DNA of 64,000 nt from Henckelia pumila (Eukaryota; Streptophyta; Magnoliopsida; Lamiales; Gesneriaceae): the NCBI RefSeq assembly GCF_033568475.1, contig NC_133120.1, positions 83,780,151 through 83,844,150 on the forward strand, given 5' to 3'. The first letter of the stretch is position 1. Each line of letters opens with the position of its first letter. The notes below the pieces were generated by a model, which was not told the origin of the DNA, made no database searches, and saw only the letters and a program-made list of their open reading frames with translations. A program made the position numbers and the translations under genes. Shown here piece by piece: positions 47,724 through 59,976 of this stretch.

Positions 47724-49538
47724 ATGGCTCGGAGCATCACATACATCACCGGCTCTCAGCTTTCCTCTCTCAGGAACAGCCCGAATATCGCCATTGTGGA
47801 TGTCAGGTATATAATATGAGAACCCATTTGTGTTTGATTTTGCGAGTATGATTGATAATTTGTTCGGAAATGTTGATGTTTTTTTAGGGATGATGAAAGG
47901 AGCACCGATGGGCATATATCTGGTTCGCTTCACTTTTCTAGCGACTCATTTGTTGACAAAATGCCCAATTTAATTGAAGCTGCTAAAGGCAAAGATACCC
48001 TTGTTTTCCATTGTGCTCTCAGCCAGGTGTGATTTACTGGATTACGTTTCGTTTTGCCATGGTTTTTCCCTTTCTCCCTGGATTGCGCGTATGGGTTGTT
48101 GGAGTTTGATCTTTGTAACTGTTTGATATGATCTGATAAGTTTTCTGTGCTGTGGTTTATATTCGATCGTGTTTGGGTATCGAGGAAGATACAATTTCAA
48201 AATCATCTTGAGCTTTGTTAACTGTTGACTTTGCATTCCATTATGGAGAGATTTAAGTTTGAGAGTTTTCTCATTTAGTATACTAGTTGTGGGTTCTTTC
48301 AATCTAACGTTAGTACTTGTTCCTCGATGGCTTAGGAATGGCCGAGACTGGCTAAGTTTGTGTACTGTGATTGATTACCGAGGTGCATAAATCAAGTAGT
48401 ATCATGGGTGGGGAAAAATCCCTCGAGGGAAGGCTGGATAATTTCATGAGTCCACTATCGACTCCGCAAGTCTGGAGTTGTATTTAAGATTGAGGAAATT
48501 AAATTGAGCTCTCATGGACAACTTGGTTGTTAACAAGCTCACTTTCCCAATGGTACGAGTATTCATGTCTTCATAGAACTAGTATCCTACTGCAAGACTG
48601 ACAATTGTTTTTTAGGCAGAGGGATTTGGGGTTCTCAAATGAGACACAAAGCATGTACTTGTAATTTCTAATGCTTCTTTTTGGGATTTCTTTTAATCTT
48701 CATCTAAATCTTTATATCTTTGGTCTTGTCTTGTATTCATTAATAATTGATCAGTTAGATGATCGTAAGAATGAGGTCACAAGAGATAGATAAGTTTCTA
48801 AGTGGATCTGACATGCTAGCCTCTGTTTCATGTTCACACTTCGCTGTAGTTCTCTTCTGTTCCATGTGCTGTGAAATTTATATTATCGGGGTTTTAAGAA
48901 TGTTTATGAACTCGGGAAAGGAACCGAAGCATTAGCTGCTCATAATTATCTTCAGGGTGGACAAAAAACTTATGTATTTCTAAGGTAAACTCATGGCGTG
49001 ATCTTGTATCATTGAACTTCTTCTATTTCAAATGACACATGGAAGGCAAACTAACCGCACTCTACTTCAGGATCTTCTTCTTTCTGGTTTAATGTCCCAT
49101 CAATCAAACCTTCTAAAAGTAGGGATTTTGGTATTTGATTTGGGTGGGAGAGGGTTGCAAATTGTAGTCTAAACTGGTGTGCATCCCAAGTTAGAAGTTG
49201 GAAATAGTGTGCAATGAGCATGATAAGGTTAGCAAAACTTGAAGGTACGTATCTAGTGTGCAATGAGAATGCTTAGAATCAAAGTAGACCTCTGCCTATA
49301 GTTAGCCCATAAGTTTGACTTATGCCAGTGAAAAGCCACCACAATGAAAGCCTTAACTGTTTTTCAGGTACGAGGACCCAAATGCGCACGGAGGCTTACC
49401 GATTATCTTGCTACCGTGAAAGAAGACGCGGGGATAAAAAATGTCATGGTTCTGGAACGCGGATATAATGGTTGGGAGGCTTCTGGAAAGCCCATTTGCC
49501 GCTGCACTGAAATACCGTGCAAGGGGGAGAAAGCTTAA
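47724..49538 (+). CDS. CDC25: small CDC25-type phosphatase / arsenate reductase
   Basis: Three exons (47724-47806, 47888-48026, 49368-49538) give 130 residues. It is a single rhodanese-type domain: [31 protein letters not shown], then the HCX5R catalytic loop HCALSQVR split exactly by intron 2, and [15 protein letters not shown]. The Cys-rich tail [10 protein letters not shown] matches the zinc-binding loop of the Arabidopsis protein. That protein dephosphorylates tyrosine in cyclin-dependent kinase in vitro and reduces arsenate with glutathione and glutaredoxin. It lacks the long N-terminus of animal CDC25. Intron 2 is 1.34 kb, large for so small a gene. It looks intact. Confidence 0.93.
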
Positions 49539-50529
49539 GTCTCTGCTCTGGTTAACCAAGAATGCTCATGTTGCTATGATGTCTTGGAGCATTAATATCA
49601 AATTATGTCTCAAAATGGTGTGTTTACATTGTATCATTTAATAACAGATAATGTTTTCTTCTGACTTTTTAAGGAATTTAAACTCATTGGATTCAACGTG
49701 ATAATATGCTTTTACTCGTCGCGATGTTTCCTATGTACTGTAAAGGCTTCGGTTTTTAGCTTCAGAGACTTTGCTTGTGAATTTCTGTGGTTGATCGGAT
49801 CCCTTTTTAAAAAAAAAAAAATCAATACAAGATGGCGGGGAGTGGGAATAGACATAATCCATCCAAAGATTATGTTACACAGCGAGAAATATCATGTAAA
49901 ACGTAAAGATATGCTAATTGACATTTTGAGTGCCAACCTGAACTAAGAAAAGTTAGCTGATTCTAAATGTCATGTATATATATATCATTTTCAAAAGATT
50001 AATGTTACATGTACAACGAAATTTATACAACACAAAAAATTCAATACAAAAAATTTATTTATCAAAATATCATAATACATTAAATACAAAATTTCACGTG
50101 ATATACATGATATTTGTTAAATCTTTAGCATTGTTCTTTATAAGATTGAAATAATTCAAATTTAATTATTTTTAAAAATCTCGGTTTTATTGGTCGTTTT
50201 CGAATTTTATGAATTTATCAGCAAGGTTGCAATTCGTACTTTTTTTTTGAAATTATTACGTTTCTTGTATAATATTTTTTTCATAAATCAGACTGACTTT
50301 CATGAGTCTTGTTATTGAATTAGGGATTTATCATTCCAAATTACGGTTCTCTTTTCCGGGAAATTCATTCAATCTCGCTAGTTACACGTTATCATTCGAG
50401 CTTGTTCCTTTTCCAAAAGAAACTTAAAGAAAAGTAGAACAAGATTTTTGGAAATATTATATTTCTCTATAGTTTTCAAATTTGTGTTCTTTTATGATTG
50501 TCTAATAATAGTTTAAAAAATTTAGAGGA
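49539..50529. other. CDC25-like 3' region and AT-rich DNA
   Basis: No further gene is seen. Short frames at 49698-49946 and 49972-50154 have no family resemblance. Confidence 0.5.
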
Positions 50530-51215
50530 AAAATATGGGATTCTTTGAAGTCAATTTACTTTAAATCCTTAAACCCATACTCAAATGTGTGTTTAGACCT
50601 TGTAAAAAAAAACTAATAGGTGTTTACACTCCATTCCGAAAAAAAAAAAAAAACTTGTTGCACTACCCGGAGGCCCACATATATTTTTCTCGAATGAAAT
50701 TTGGTACAAAACATTAAAATATGATGTCAATATATGATATTGGAGTACTAATTAGTTTAGATCCGATATAACGGATAAGATTTTGAATATAAAAGGTTGT
50801 CAACTCAACGGTAGAGTACTTGGATTTTAAGTGCGGCTAATATCAACATTTGCAACATATGTTTGAGTTCTCAAAAATCATATATTTATAATAGTTCTAA
50901 CACATTTGGTACTCAAATATCATATATTAATATCATATTTTCAATGTTTTGTACCGATTTTCATCCAAAAAAACAAATGTGTCATTAATATCAATAATTG
51001 CATACATTTTGAGTATTCAAAAATCATACATTAGTTTATATTTTCAATGTTTTATACCGACTTTTATTCGAAAAAAAACATGTTAGCCCAGAAAGTGTAT
51101 AATGTTTTTTTTATAGATCAGGGGAGTAAAGACCTTTTTTCTGAGATGAACTGTACATAAATTTAAGTTTGAGTTAAGGGCTTTGAAGTAAATTTACACA
51201 TTGTTCGGGATTTTT
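50530..51215. mobile_element. long-armed foldback element enclosing a trnK-like fragment
   Basis: The left half (GGGATTCTTTGAAG ... GTTTAGACC ... CCCGGAGGCCCACAT ... GGTACAAAACATT ... TATATGATATTGGAGTAC) reappears reverse-complemented in the right half (GTACTCAAATATCATATATT ... AATGTTTTGTACCG ... AGCCCAGAAAGTG ... AAAGACC ... TTCGGGATTTTT). A second, diverged copy of part of the right arm lies at about 51000-51090. So this is a non-autonomous element with arms of roughly 200 bases or more. Ends and target duplication are approximate; class unknown. Confidence 0.65.
50794..50845 (+). pseudogene. chloroplast trnK(UUU) 5' exon and intron start, nuclear copy
   Basis: 50794-50830 matches, from memory, the 37-base 5' exon of plastid trnK-UUU at about 32 positions, including ACTCAACGGTAGAGTACT and the TTTTAA at the anticodon. 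It runs on into GTGCGGCTAATATC, which resembles the GTGCGACTA start of the trnK group II intron. No 3' exon is present, so no tRNA can be made. It lies in the loop region of the foldback element. Confidence 0.75.
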
Positions 51216-54080
51216 TAATTATACTAACAAAAATAATAAAACTTAAAATGGGTGAAACTCTTTTTTTTTTTACCCCCTAAACGTGAAAGTTGAATTTTGA
51301 GTTTATCTTATTATATTATTATAGTAGATACCGTTTAATTAACTAATTTGAAATTAATTGATGAAATTTTATTTAAAATTATTACTATATCTTAACTTAA
51401 TTTACAATAAAACCGAAATTATTAAGCAAATTAGTCATTTTACATGACTTTTTTTTTTCAAAGATGTTTTGTTATTTACCAAAATGACATTCACATTAAG
51501 TTTTTTGATTTTTTTTATTTATTTACAAAAATGTTACTCGCTTTATAAAATAGATATAACTATTGCGTTTTTATGAATATTTTTTTAGAGAAACGCAATT
51601 TAAAATTTTACAATTTATTTTTATTTTTTGGTTTCGTTAAAAAACGAGTTGTACAAACACGCTACTAGTCTATACTATTAATTATAATCGAGATAGTAAA
51701 ATGACCAATTTGGTCGATCAATATGACAACAAACTAGTGCAAAAACTGAATTTCCAAGTACCAAATTTTACATGACACACATCTCTAGCTAATTCTGCTT
51801 TAAAATCCATCCACACTCAAATTTAAAGTTGAAAAAATATCCTGTATGGTGTCGTTATCAATTTAATTTTCATTATGCGCACAAATTTCGGAGCAGGTAC
51901 GTGGGCAGGCAGGCAGCTCTCCAATAATCTCGTGCATTGACTTTTATCTAATTTAAATTTAAAATTTAAATTTCTGATTAACCCACTATTATTTGAAATG
52001 TTTTCCCATTAACGATTCCAATCACAATTAATTATAATATCGAATTATTTTAAATATTTTATTTATCTGAAAAAGACAACATCAAGTGGGATTGGTAGTC
52101 ATCATTTTTTTTAATTGCGTTTTAACCCACGAAATTTCCTTGTAGTTTAACATTGTTTCTTTGTGTTAGAATTCATGTTATTATATAACCCTCTTCAATT
52201 TTCCATCCTATGATTCCATTACTGGTATAGTGATATTGAACATCGATCTCAATTAATGCCAAAAATATTAAATTTTGAACGAGTTATCGAGTTCGAGACT
52301 CGATCTCTCTGTATCAAGATAAGTACATATGACATATCTAATCTAAATATATTTAAGAAATTACAAATATAATAATACTGCCTCCATTGCTTACGTAATC
52401 AATACCGAAAAATTGCGTCATGGATTGGCGTCACGAGGACCTTAGATGTTCTAAAAGACCAAGATCCGACGGCTGTAAGAATCATAAAAAAGGTTAATTC
52501 AATAAATCTGACGGTGGGCTTTTTGTTGATACTTTTTTAATGCTTGGTCTAATCGACAATTTCATTTTCCTCGAATCTATGGAGTCCCCATTCATATATA
52601 ATACCATTAGTTTGTAGCCACTTGTTCGTATAATATTTAACTTCGATGTGAATAATGTAATTCATGGTACCAGATATTTAGTTGGCCTTGCCACTCTTTT
52701 TTACGACAAAGATTTTGATAAATAAAAAAAAAACATTGATTCTCAATCAAATTAAAAAATTTCAAACCATACCATACACAAACATATAAATAATAATAAT
52801 AATTATTATTATTATTTAAAGTTTGAAACTATTAGAAGAGTTTATTGAATCCATGCTTCTTCGGGAGTCGAATTCAATATTATAAGCAGGATTTATATTT
52901 GGAAAATGGTGTCAGGTTACACAGAACATTAAATCCCAGATTGGCCCAATAGAAAGTTGAATATACCCACCATATTTTTATATTCCAAACTTTATCCCAA
53001 CATTGAGTTCCCATATATATTCTTGAATAATAAAGTATCGAATTATTGGCAGTACCATTTTGTAGTGACATCGGGCAATCTCACCCGGTTCTTATCTATT
53101 TAGATTTCTATTTCCAATTTTTTTTTTAAAAAAATTAAAGTAATTTATAGTTTTTTTTCCCTTTAAAAAACGTTCTGGAAAAGAAATATATGTTTAATTT
53201 AATAAGAGAAAAACTAAAAATTTGATCTTTTATATTTGTCGCTTTGCGATTTCGATCCTTTATGTTTTCAGTATTTTTTATTCGAAAATGCTTAAATGAC
53301 ACTATACATATCAGCTCCACATCAGCTCTGCATTGGTGCCACATCAGCGCTACAACAGAAAAAATACTAAAATTACAAAAAAAAATAAATAAAGATAACG
53401 GATTAAAACTTAAATCTGAAAATATAGAGAATCAAAATCGCATAGTGACAAACACACGAAACTAAAAAAATCAATTTTCCCTTTAATAAAATAAAATAGT
53501 AGAGCACATTTTCAATCGGAAAAGTATAGCCAATGATAAATTTATGAGTCAAATTTTATCGTGATGCTTTGATATCTCCCATCCCTTATATAGGGCCAAG
53601 ATTTTTGTCAGTGTGAAACTGGAAACTTCGTGAGATGCCTGCATTCATTGCATCCATTTTTTAATGCTTTTTTTTTTTTTTTTTTTTCCTTTCTTTGAGG
53701 AAACTGTTCTTTATGTTTTTATTTATTTATTTATTTTTTTGATGAAACTTTTCACCTGACCAAGAAAAAGCACGAGTGGATTCACAAGAAATAGTGACTC
53801 ACCGGCTTCAGTTTCACAGTTCCAACCTTCTCTCCCTATTTTTTTTTTTAAAAAAAGAAATATTACTTCGGTCCTCTTTCAGTATGTTTGTTGGTGCCTA
53901 CGGCCAGTGAAAACTACTTGTTACCCTTTTTGATGTAAAAGAGGTTATAGTGGTTTCCAGTCCCCAAATAAAATCACTGCCCATTTTGTTGTTTTTGTTG
54001 AAAAACGAAATTTTGGGTCTCTTATTAGCGAAAGATTCAATCTTTTTGGTTGAAAATTGAGGATACAGAGGCGGGAAGAG
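51216..54080. other. AT-rich intergenic DNA before the ACR10-like gene
   Basis: No gene seen. It contains dispersed-repeat copy 3 (51333-51491). The last 150 bases are the putative leader of the ACR10-like gene. TTATATAGGG at 53585 could be a TATA box only if the leader is long. Confidence 0.45.
51333..51491 (+). repeat. dispersed repeat, copy 3 of 3
   Basis: Matches 37723-37888 from TTAATTAACTA to TTACCAAAATGACAT, including AAATTAGTCATTTTA. See those entries. Confidence 0.6.
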
Positions 54081-56532
54081 ATGGGGATTTTGTACGATGA
54101 TGCGGTGTTAATTAGAGTGTCGGAGGAAGAGGAGGAACCCAGTGTGATAACTGTGAATTGTCGGGACAAGACTGGTTTAGGATGTGATCTTTGCCGTGTA
54201 ATTCTGTTCTTCGGGCTAACAGTTGTGAGAACTGGTAAATATTTTCTCACCATAGCTTAATTTTCTGTAGCATTTGAGAACAAGAACATAGAGACACATC
54301 ATGATTCAAAAGTATGCGAGATTATCTATTTTCATGTTTTGTTTTCATAAATTTAGTTTGTGTTGTGTATATTTTCTGGGATTTAATAATGTTTTATTGA
54401 TATGTCTGATATTTGCCTGTTGGATTGGTGTAAAAGTTCTTTGACATATTGTGTTGCTCCTAGATTATTCTCTCTAAATTTGCCGGATTATTGTAAAAGA
54501 AATCGGCTGGCTGCCGTCAGGTGCAAACTTAATCTTAGCCAAGTGGGAAAATTTTAAACATAGCCTGCCAAAATTTCAGTTTGAATTTGTTTTGGGTTTT
54601 ATTTTTTTTCCAAGTTTTATTATGTAAAATATTGGTTGACCATTTGAAAATGGAATGTCTTTTTACGGTTTATAGAAGATGGTTTGCTAGAAATGCAGCT
54701 GTTACATTTGAAATTCTTCATATGTGATAGATGGTAGATTTTTCCTAATTATGTTGTAAATTTTCCTTCATGTTTGTCCATTTGATTATGTTGTTGAAGA
54801 TATGTCTACGGATGGAAAATGGTGTTACATAGTGTTTTGGGTGATGGGCAAACGGGATACAAGATGGACTTTATTGAAGAACAGATTGATGGAGGCGTGC
54901 CCATCCTGTTCTTTGGCATCTGTGATATTATCCGAAGAGGACGAAGCAAAACCCTCCGATGTTTTCCTCCTGAAGTTCTGTTGTCATGACCGAAAAGGTC
55001 CTTTGCACGGTAAATGCTGTAATTTTGCAGCGGTAAGATTCTGTAAATTCAAATTGGATAATTGTGATGGTCTGTATTCTGTATTTTGCATTCGGTATTC
55101 CCCTAGTTCTGTCATCTTGTTGATGATAAAGTACCTCATTCGAGAAGGTAGTCTTTGTTAGATCCCCACTAGCTAGTTGAAAATATGGAGAAATTTTTGA
55201 CAGATGTGACGGAGGTTCTTTGTGAGCTCGAGCTAATAATAAAGAAAGTGAAGGTTTCAGTGACTCCAGATGGAAGAGTGATGGATCTCTTCTTCATAAC
55301 CGACACAAGGTTCTTCATTTTTTTACCACTTTCTTGAAACTAGCATGAGTTTGCGTCGTTTAACTATGCTTTGATTTTGCAGCTCGTTAAAGGCAAATTT
55401 TTTGTGGGGTATTCATGATTACATGTTTTTAGGCTTTAGCTCCATTTTTGGATATTCCTGAATTTTGTTGGAGTATGATTATGTCGTGTCTTACTATGCC
55501 TCTCGATGATTTATTAGGGAACTTTTGCATACGAAGAAGAGAAAGGATGACACCTACAACCATTTAAGAGCTGTTCTTGGGGATTCCATGATAAGTTGCG
55601 AGATCGAAATGGTGGGTCCAGAAATTATGAATTCGTCACAGGGGCCCTCGTTTCTTTCAGATGCAATTACGGAAGAGATGTTCTACGTAGAGACACCAGA
55701 CGAGCACCAAAATAGCACTGTGGCATTCAAGAGTCCATCCATCACGATAGATAACTCATTGAGTCCGGGTCACACTCTTGTCCAAATTGTTTGCCAAGAT
55801 CACAAAGGTTTATTGTTTGACGTAATGCGAACTTTTAAGGATTATAACATCCAGGTATGTGATTTGATAGTTCTAAATCGTAACATCCTATGCAAACATA
55901 TCATCATTTTAAGTCATTTTTTCACAACATTTTCAGACATCTTTTTTTTACCAATGTCGTTGTAAGCTTAATGCTTTTGTACCCCAGATTTCTTATGGTC
56001 GGTTCACAAAGAAAGAGAAGTCAGAATGTGAACTGGACTTATTTATCATGCAAGCAGATGGTAAGAAGATAATCGACCCCAGTAAACAAAAGTCGTTGTA
56101 CTCTCGCCTTCGAGTGGAGCTAAGCAGACCTCTCAGAGTAGCATTGATCAATCGTGGCCCTGACACAGAACTGTTAGTCGCAAATCCCGTAGAGTTATCG
56201 GGCAAGGGCCGCCCCCTCGTTTTCTATGATATAACCCTTGCTCTCAAGTTACTCGATAAAGGGGTCTTTTTGGTACTTCTCAATGAACCTTCTTGAGTAG
56301 CTCTCTGGTTTTTTTTTTTTTATTGTACTATTTTTTGTATATTGATGATTACGATCTTCACCTTTTCACATCACATATGTTATCTTTAAAGGCCGACATA
56401 GGAAGGTACATGATCGGGGATCGTGAATGGGAAATCTACAGAGTTTTACTCGATGAAGGAGACAATGTCGCCGTATCAAAAACCTTGATAGAAGAGACCG
56501 TATGGAGGATGCTGATGAGCTGGGAACTATAA
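54081..56532 (+). CDS. ACR10: ACT domain-repeat protein, ACR10-like
   Basis: Six exons (54081-54234, 54800-55009, 55204-55309, 55518-55854, 55988-56272, 56392-56532) give 410 residues with all junctions GT-AG. Repeated ACT domains are visible by their starts: VITVNCRDKTGLGCDLC near residue 25, LLKFCCHDRKGPLHDVTEVL near 110, VQIVCQDHKGLLFDVMRTFKDYNIQ near 245, and the C-terminal INRGPDTELLVANPVELSGKGRP ... IGRYMIGDREWEIYRVLLDE. ACT domains bind small ligands such as amino acids. Plant ACR proteins are proposed sensors of nitrogen or amino-acid state with no enzyme domain attached. DMSTDGKWCYIVFWV and the tail favour ACR10 over its paralogue ACR9. I chose the ATG giving MGILYDDAV, as in Arabidopsis, not the in-frame one at 54057. 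It looks intact. Confidence 0.92.
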
Positions 56533-57252
56533 TTTTTCTATGATACAACGAGCTCCTCAACCATGGTACACCTCAAATCTTAATAGGCTACACATCGAAA
56601 TGTAAATATGTCTACTCCATGTATATATCTACTGCAAAAAATTTAGCTCGCGATTCTTGATTAGTGTTTGCACAGCCTACCTTCAAACACTGCCTACCTT
56701 CTAGTTTGAGACGAGGTATCGAGGAGAAGATGTAAATATCTGTTTAAAGACGTTTTTTTCCATTTTCTTAAGTGGCGACAAATGTGTAGTATACGAATCT
56801 GGGACTGTTGTAGGAAATTCATCCGAAATGCAGCTTCTTGATGCTTGTATGTACTGTATGTGTGCTTTGTTGTAAGCATGTTTGTGTATCTGCCAAGCGA
56901 TTCTTGTATTTTATAAAGAGATTAAGTTTCAGAAATTACATATTCTTGTTCTTGAAAAAGTGTTCTCTTGCTTCCAAATTTTTTTTAAAAAAAGTGGTAC
57001 TTCATTTTATTTAAAAATAATGGTTTTTAAGAAAATAATATTTTGAAGCAAGAAGTAATATTAACATATATATCCACAGTTCTCCAAATATTATCCCGAA
57101 TATGGGAATATGTAACTTTGTGATGTATCATATGTATCACGAAAGAGAATATTTGATCGGTAAATTTTACATATAAAAAAATGTTTTTCGAAATATTTTT
57201 ACTAATTTTTTTTTCAATTAAAATGCAAATAACCATTTGTTAGGAGTATATA
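56533..57252. other. ACR10-like 3' region, no other gene seen
   Basis: The first few hundred bases are the 3' untranslated region, with AATAAA-like signals not clear. The rest is AT-rich. Confidence 0.5.
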
Positions 57253-57721
57253 TAGGGGTGCAAACGAATCGAATCAAGCTGAATAATGTTAAAATTTTAA
57301 AACTCAAATTTGACTCGATATAAGTATATTCGAGTTCGAGTTTGATTCGAAGCTCGATAATTTCAAATATTTTTGTTCGAGTTCGGCTCGAAATGAAGTT
57401 CGAGTTTGAGTTCGGCTCAAAATATTCGAACTTATTTGTGAACTATTGCTCAGATATTATGGTTCGAAAAACTCGAAATGTTCGAAAAAGTTCGAAATTT
57501 ATATATATTTATTATATAATTATATTATATTAATTAAATATTAAGACTCACGGACTATTCGAGAACTATAAAACAAAATAATTTTAGCTCGAGCTTGGCC
57601 CGAAAAAAAAGTTCTAAAATGTTCAAATTTGGCTCTAGTTCGATAAGTTTGAATACGAATCAAATATTTATCGACCCGACTCGAAAAGCTCACGAACATG
57701 TTTGATTTGTTTACATCCTTA
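57253..57721. mobile_element. hAT-like MITE with TTCGAG-rich interior
   Basis: Ends TAGGGGTGCAAACGAATCG and, reverse-complemented, TAAGGATGTAAACAAATC are inverted repeats, and the interior is full of TTCGAGTTCG and CTCGAA. This sequence type is common among plant hAT-derived non-autonomous elements. The flanks (AGTATATA, GATATACA) are only loosely alike, so it is old. Confidence 0.6.
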
Positions 57722-57737
57722 GATATACACATACTAA

Positions 57738-58229
57738 GGCCATCTCCAACCACAAAAACCATTTTGGTGCAAGTTTTGCACTAAAATGGAGTAATTTCTG
57801 CATCAAATACAACATTGATCTCCAACCCATTTACACCAAATCTTGCACCAAAAAGAATATTCTCGAAATATTTCTTTTATTTCACATATATTATATTATT
57901 CAATATATTTTTAATAAATAAATATTAAATTAATATTGATTAAATTAAATGAATTATTATAATAATTTTTTATTAATATTTAATTATTAAAACAATAATT
58001 TAAATATTAAAGAATTGGATATAATTTTAAAAACTAATAAAATATAAAAAATTCATTATTATTTAATAAACAAATAAAAATTGATAATTTAAAAATAATA
58101 AAATAATTTAAGAATATAAAAAAAATAATAATTTGGGAGTTAATGGGCGCTATTTTGGTCGGTTGGAGATTGATTTTGCATCAAAATGGTGCATTTTTGC
58201 ACCATTTTGGTGATCCGTTGGAGATGCCC
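57738..58229. mobile_element. Tourist-like MITE with TAA duplication
   Basis: Ends GGCCATCTCCAACCA and, reverse-complemented, GGGCATCTCCAACGG are inverted repeats, flanked on both sides by TAA (57735-57737, 58230-58232). That is the 3-base duplication of PIF/Harbinger elements. Next to each end are further inverted copies of CACCAAAATGGTGC-like sequence. The centre is A/T only. It lies 16 bases after the hAT-like MITE. Confidence 0.8.
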
Positions 58230-58232
58230 TAA

Positions 58233-59838
58233 TGATTTTACAATAAATCACCAAATATTTTAAAATGAATAATGTTCTTTTACAAAGGATATAATATTTT
58301 ATACATGTGAACTTTTTGCAAGTGATTTTTGTGCTATCACATGTAATTAGCAAAAGAATGACTTGAATTAAACACATGTAATTTTTTGGTCTGATAGTTT
58401 TGCTACCTAAAATATTATTTCCGGTGTTATATTCAATTATTATATATTCTAAAACGCATGAAACGCGATGAATCGCGGTTATCAAGTTTCACGCTTTACG
58501 AGATCAATCGAGTTTACGTATTTAAATGATAGTTTGAATTGATGGAGTATGTGAATATTTGATAAATGATTATAAGTTTGATTATTCTCACGGTTCTATC
58601 AACATTACACGTTTTCAAACAAGCTGCCGAATCGGATTTGTCCAATGCGATTTACTCGGGTCTCGGTATATAAAAAATAAAAGTGAATGCAGATTCTCAC
58701 ATCATAAAAAAAAAAATCAATCGACCGGTTACAAATTTAAACATAAAAAATAGTGCTTTAAATTTTTTCTATAATTTTATTTATTTTAAGTAAAAAATCG
58801 ATGAAATAATAGAAATAGTGTTTCTATTCTCTTCTACAATTTGATGGATTAATAATAATTAGTTCATCAATTGAGACAATATATATATATGTATGTATTA
58901 AAAAAAAGAATGATATTAAACTGATAACAATGAATAAGGGTCAAGAATGGTGGATTGACTATATCGATAAAAGAGTCAATCAGAAGGTCCACACTCAGCA
59001 TTATCATTCACGAGTGAGAGAGTCCCACGACACTGCCACAAGTGAGATTAGGATGAGTTATTTTCATCGATATTTAAGTATTTTTGGAAGTTAATGATTA
59101 GATAAATAATATTAAGATAAATAATATATTGTAATAAAAAATAAATAAAAAATGATAGTTAATATAGTATTTGATTTGATTGATAGATTATAGTATATTT
59201 AATTTGATTGATTAAATTTTATATAAAAATAGTAAATTATCATTTTGATTTTTTAATAATTAATAAAATATGGATATTATTATTTATAAAGGGTAATGGA
59301 GTAATTTAAATTTAATGATTTGATTGATGTATGATAAATAATTAATGATTTGATTGATGTAAGATATATAATTAATAAATGGATAAATAATATGACAAAA
59401 ATAACGTGAGATGAGATAAAATAAGTTATATATAGATTAATTATATAGCAAAAGAAACAGTATCTTATAATAAAAAATAATATTATTTTAATATTAAATA
59501 ATCATAATCGAAGATTCATCTTTAAAATTGATTTACATTATGATATCATACAAATTTTCTTGCATGATAATTCGACTTCACTTCCCAAATCTATGAAAGT
59601 TTCCTATCACACGAGCTTTACATTTCATATGTCCCAAATTCCTCGTTCTATGGCAACCACAAGACAAGATGCGTGTTTACTTACAGTTGAATTCCTAAGT
59701 TGTAGGAGGTAAAATGACCCATAGTTTTTATTATTCAAGCAAAGTCACCGTGGGATGTATTTTATATAACAAATACTGTTTTATTTATTTATGAAACTTA
59801 TTATTATACTCGAGTAAATCTTTATAAATGAGGTATCA
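58233..59838. other. AT-rich intergenic DNA upstream of the MFS gene
   Basis: No gene seen. About 59060-59440 is a relative, in reverse orientation, of the Tourist-like MITE at 37977-38365: it shares ATTTAATGATTTGATTGATGT repeats and GGGTAATGGAGTAATTTAAA, with unclear ends. Confidence 0.5.
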
Positions 59839-59850
59839 ACGTGTCACGTG
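59839..59850 (+). promoter_or_regulatory. overlapping ACGTGTC and CACGTG boxes
   Basis: ACGTGTC (59839-59845) shares its last base with CACGTG (59845-59850), about 35 bases before the TATA box of the MFS gene. ACGTG-core pairs are classic abscisic-acid-responsive or G-box sites. Activity is inferred only. Confidence 0.5.
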
Positions 59851-59883
59851 AGAATAAGATAAGGTTTTAACACAACACATAGC

Positions 59884-59894
59884 TTATATATATT
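59884..59894 (+). promoter_or_regulatory. TATA box of the MFS gene
   Basis: TTATATATATT about 90 bases before the ATG at 59977, in a position that gives a leader of about 60 bases. Confidence 0.65.
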
Positions 59895-59976
59895 TATCAT
59901 TTTCTTGGATTTTACAAGACATTTCAAAACCTCAGAGTGGGGAGCTTAACTTTTGCGAGTTTACGAAGAAATCAGC

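Noticed and set aside
50794-50845. Functional tRNA-Lys gene
   Set aside because: Only the 5' exon and the intron start of plastid trnK are present; no 3' half or TPsiC arm follows.
59953-59976. Earlier start for the MFS protein
   Set aside because: The codon there is TTG; the first ATG is at 59977.
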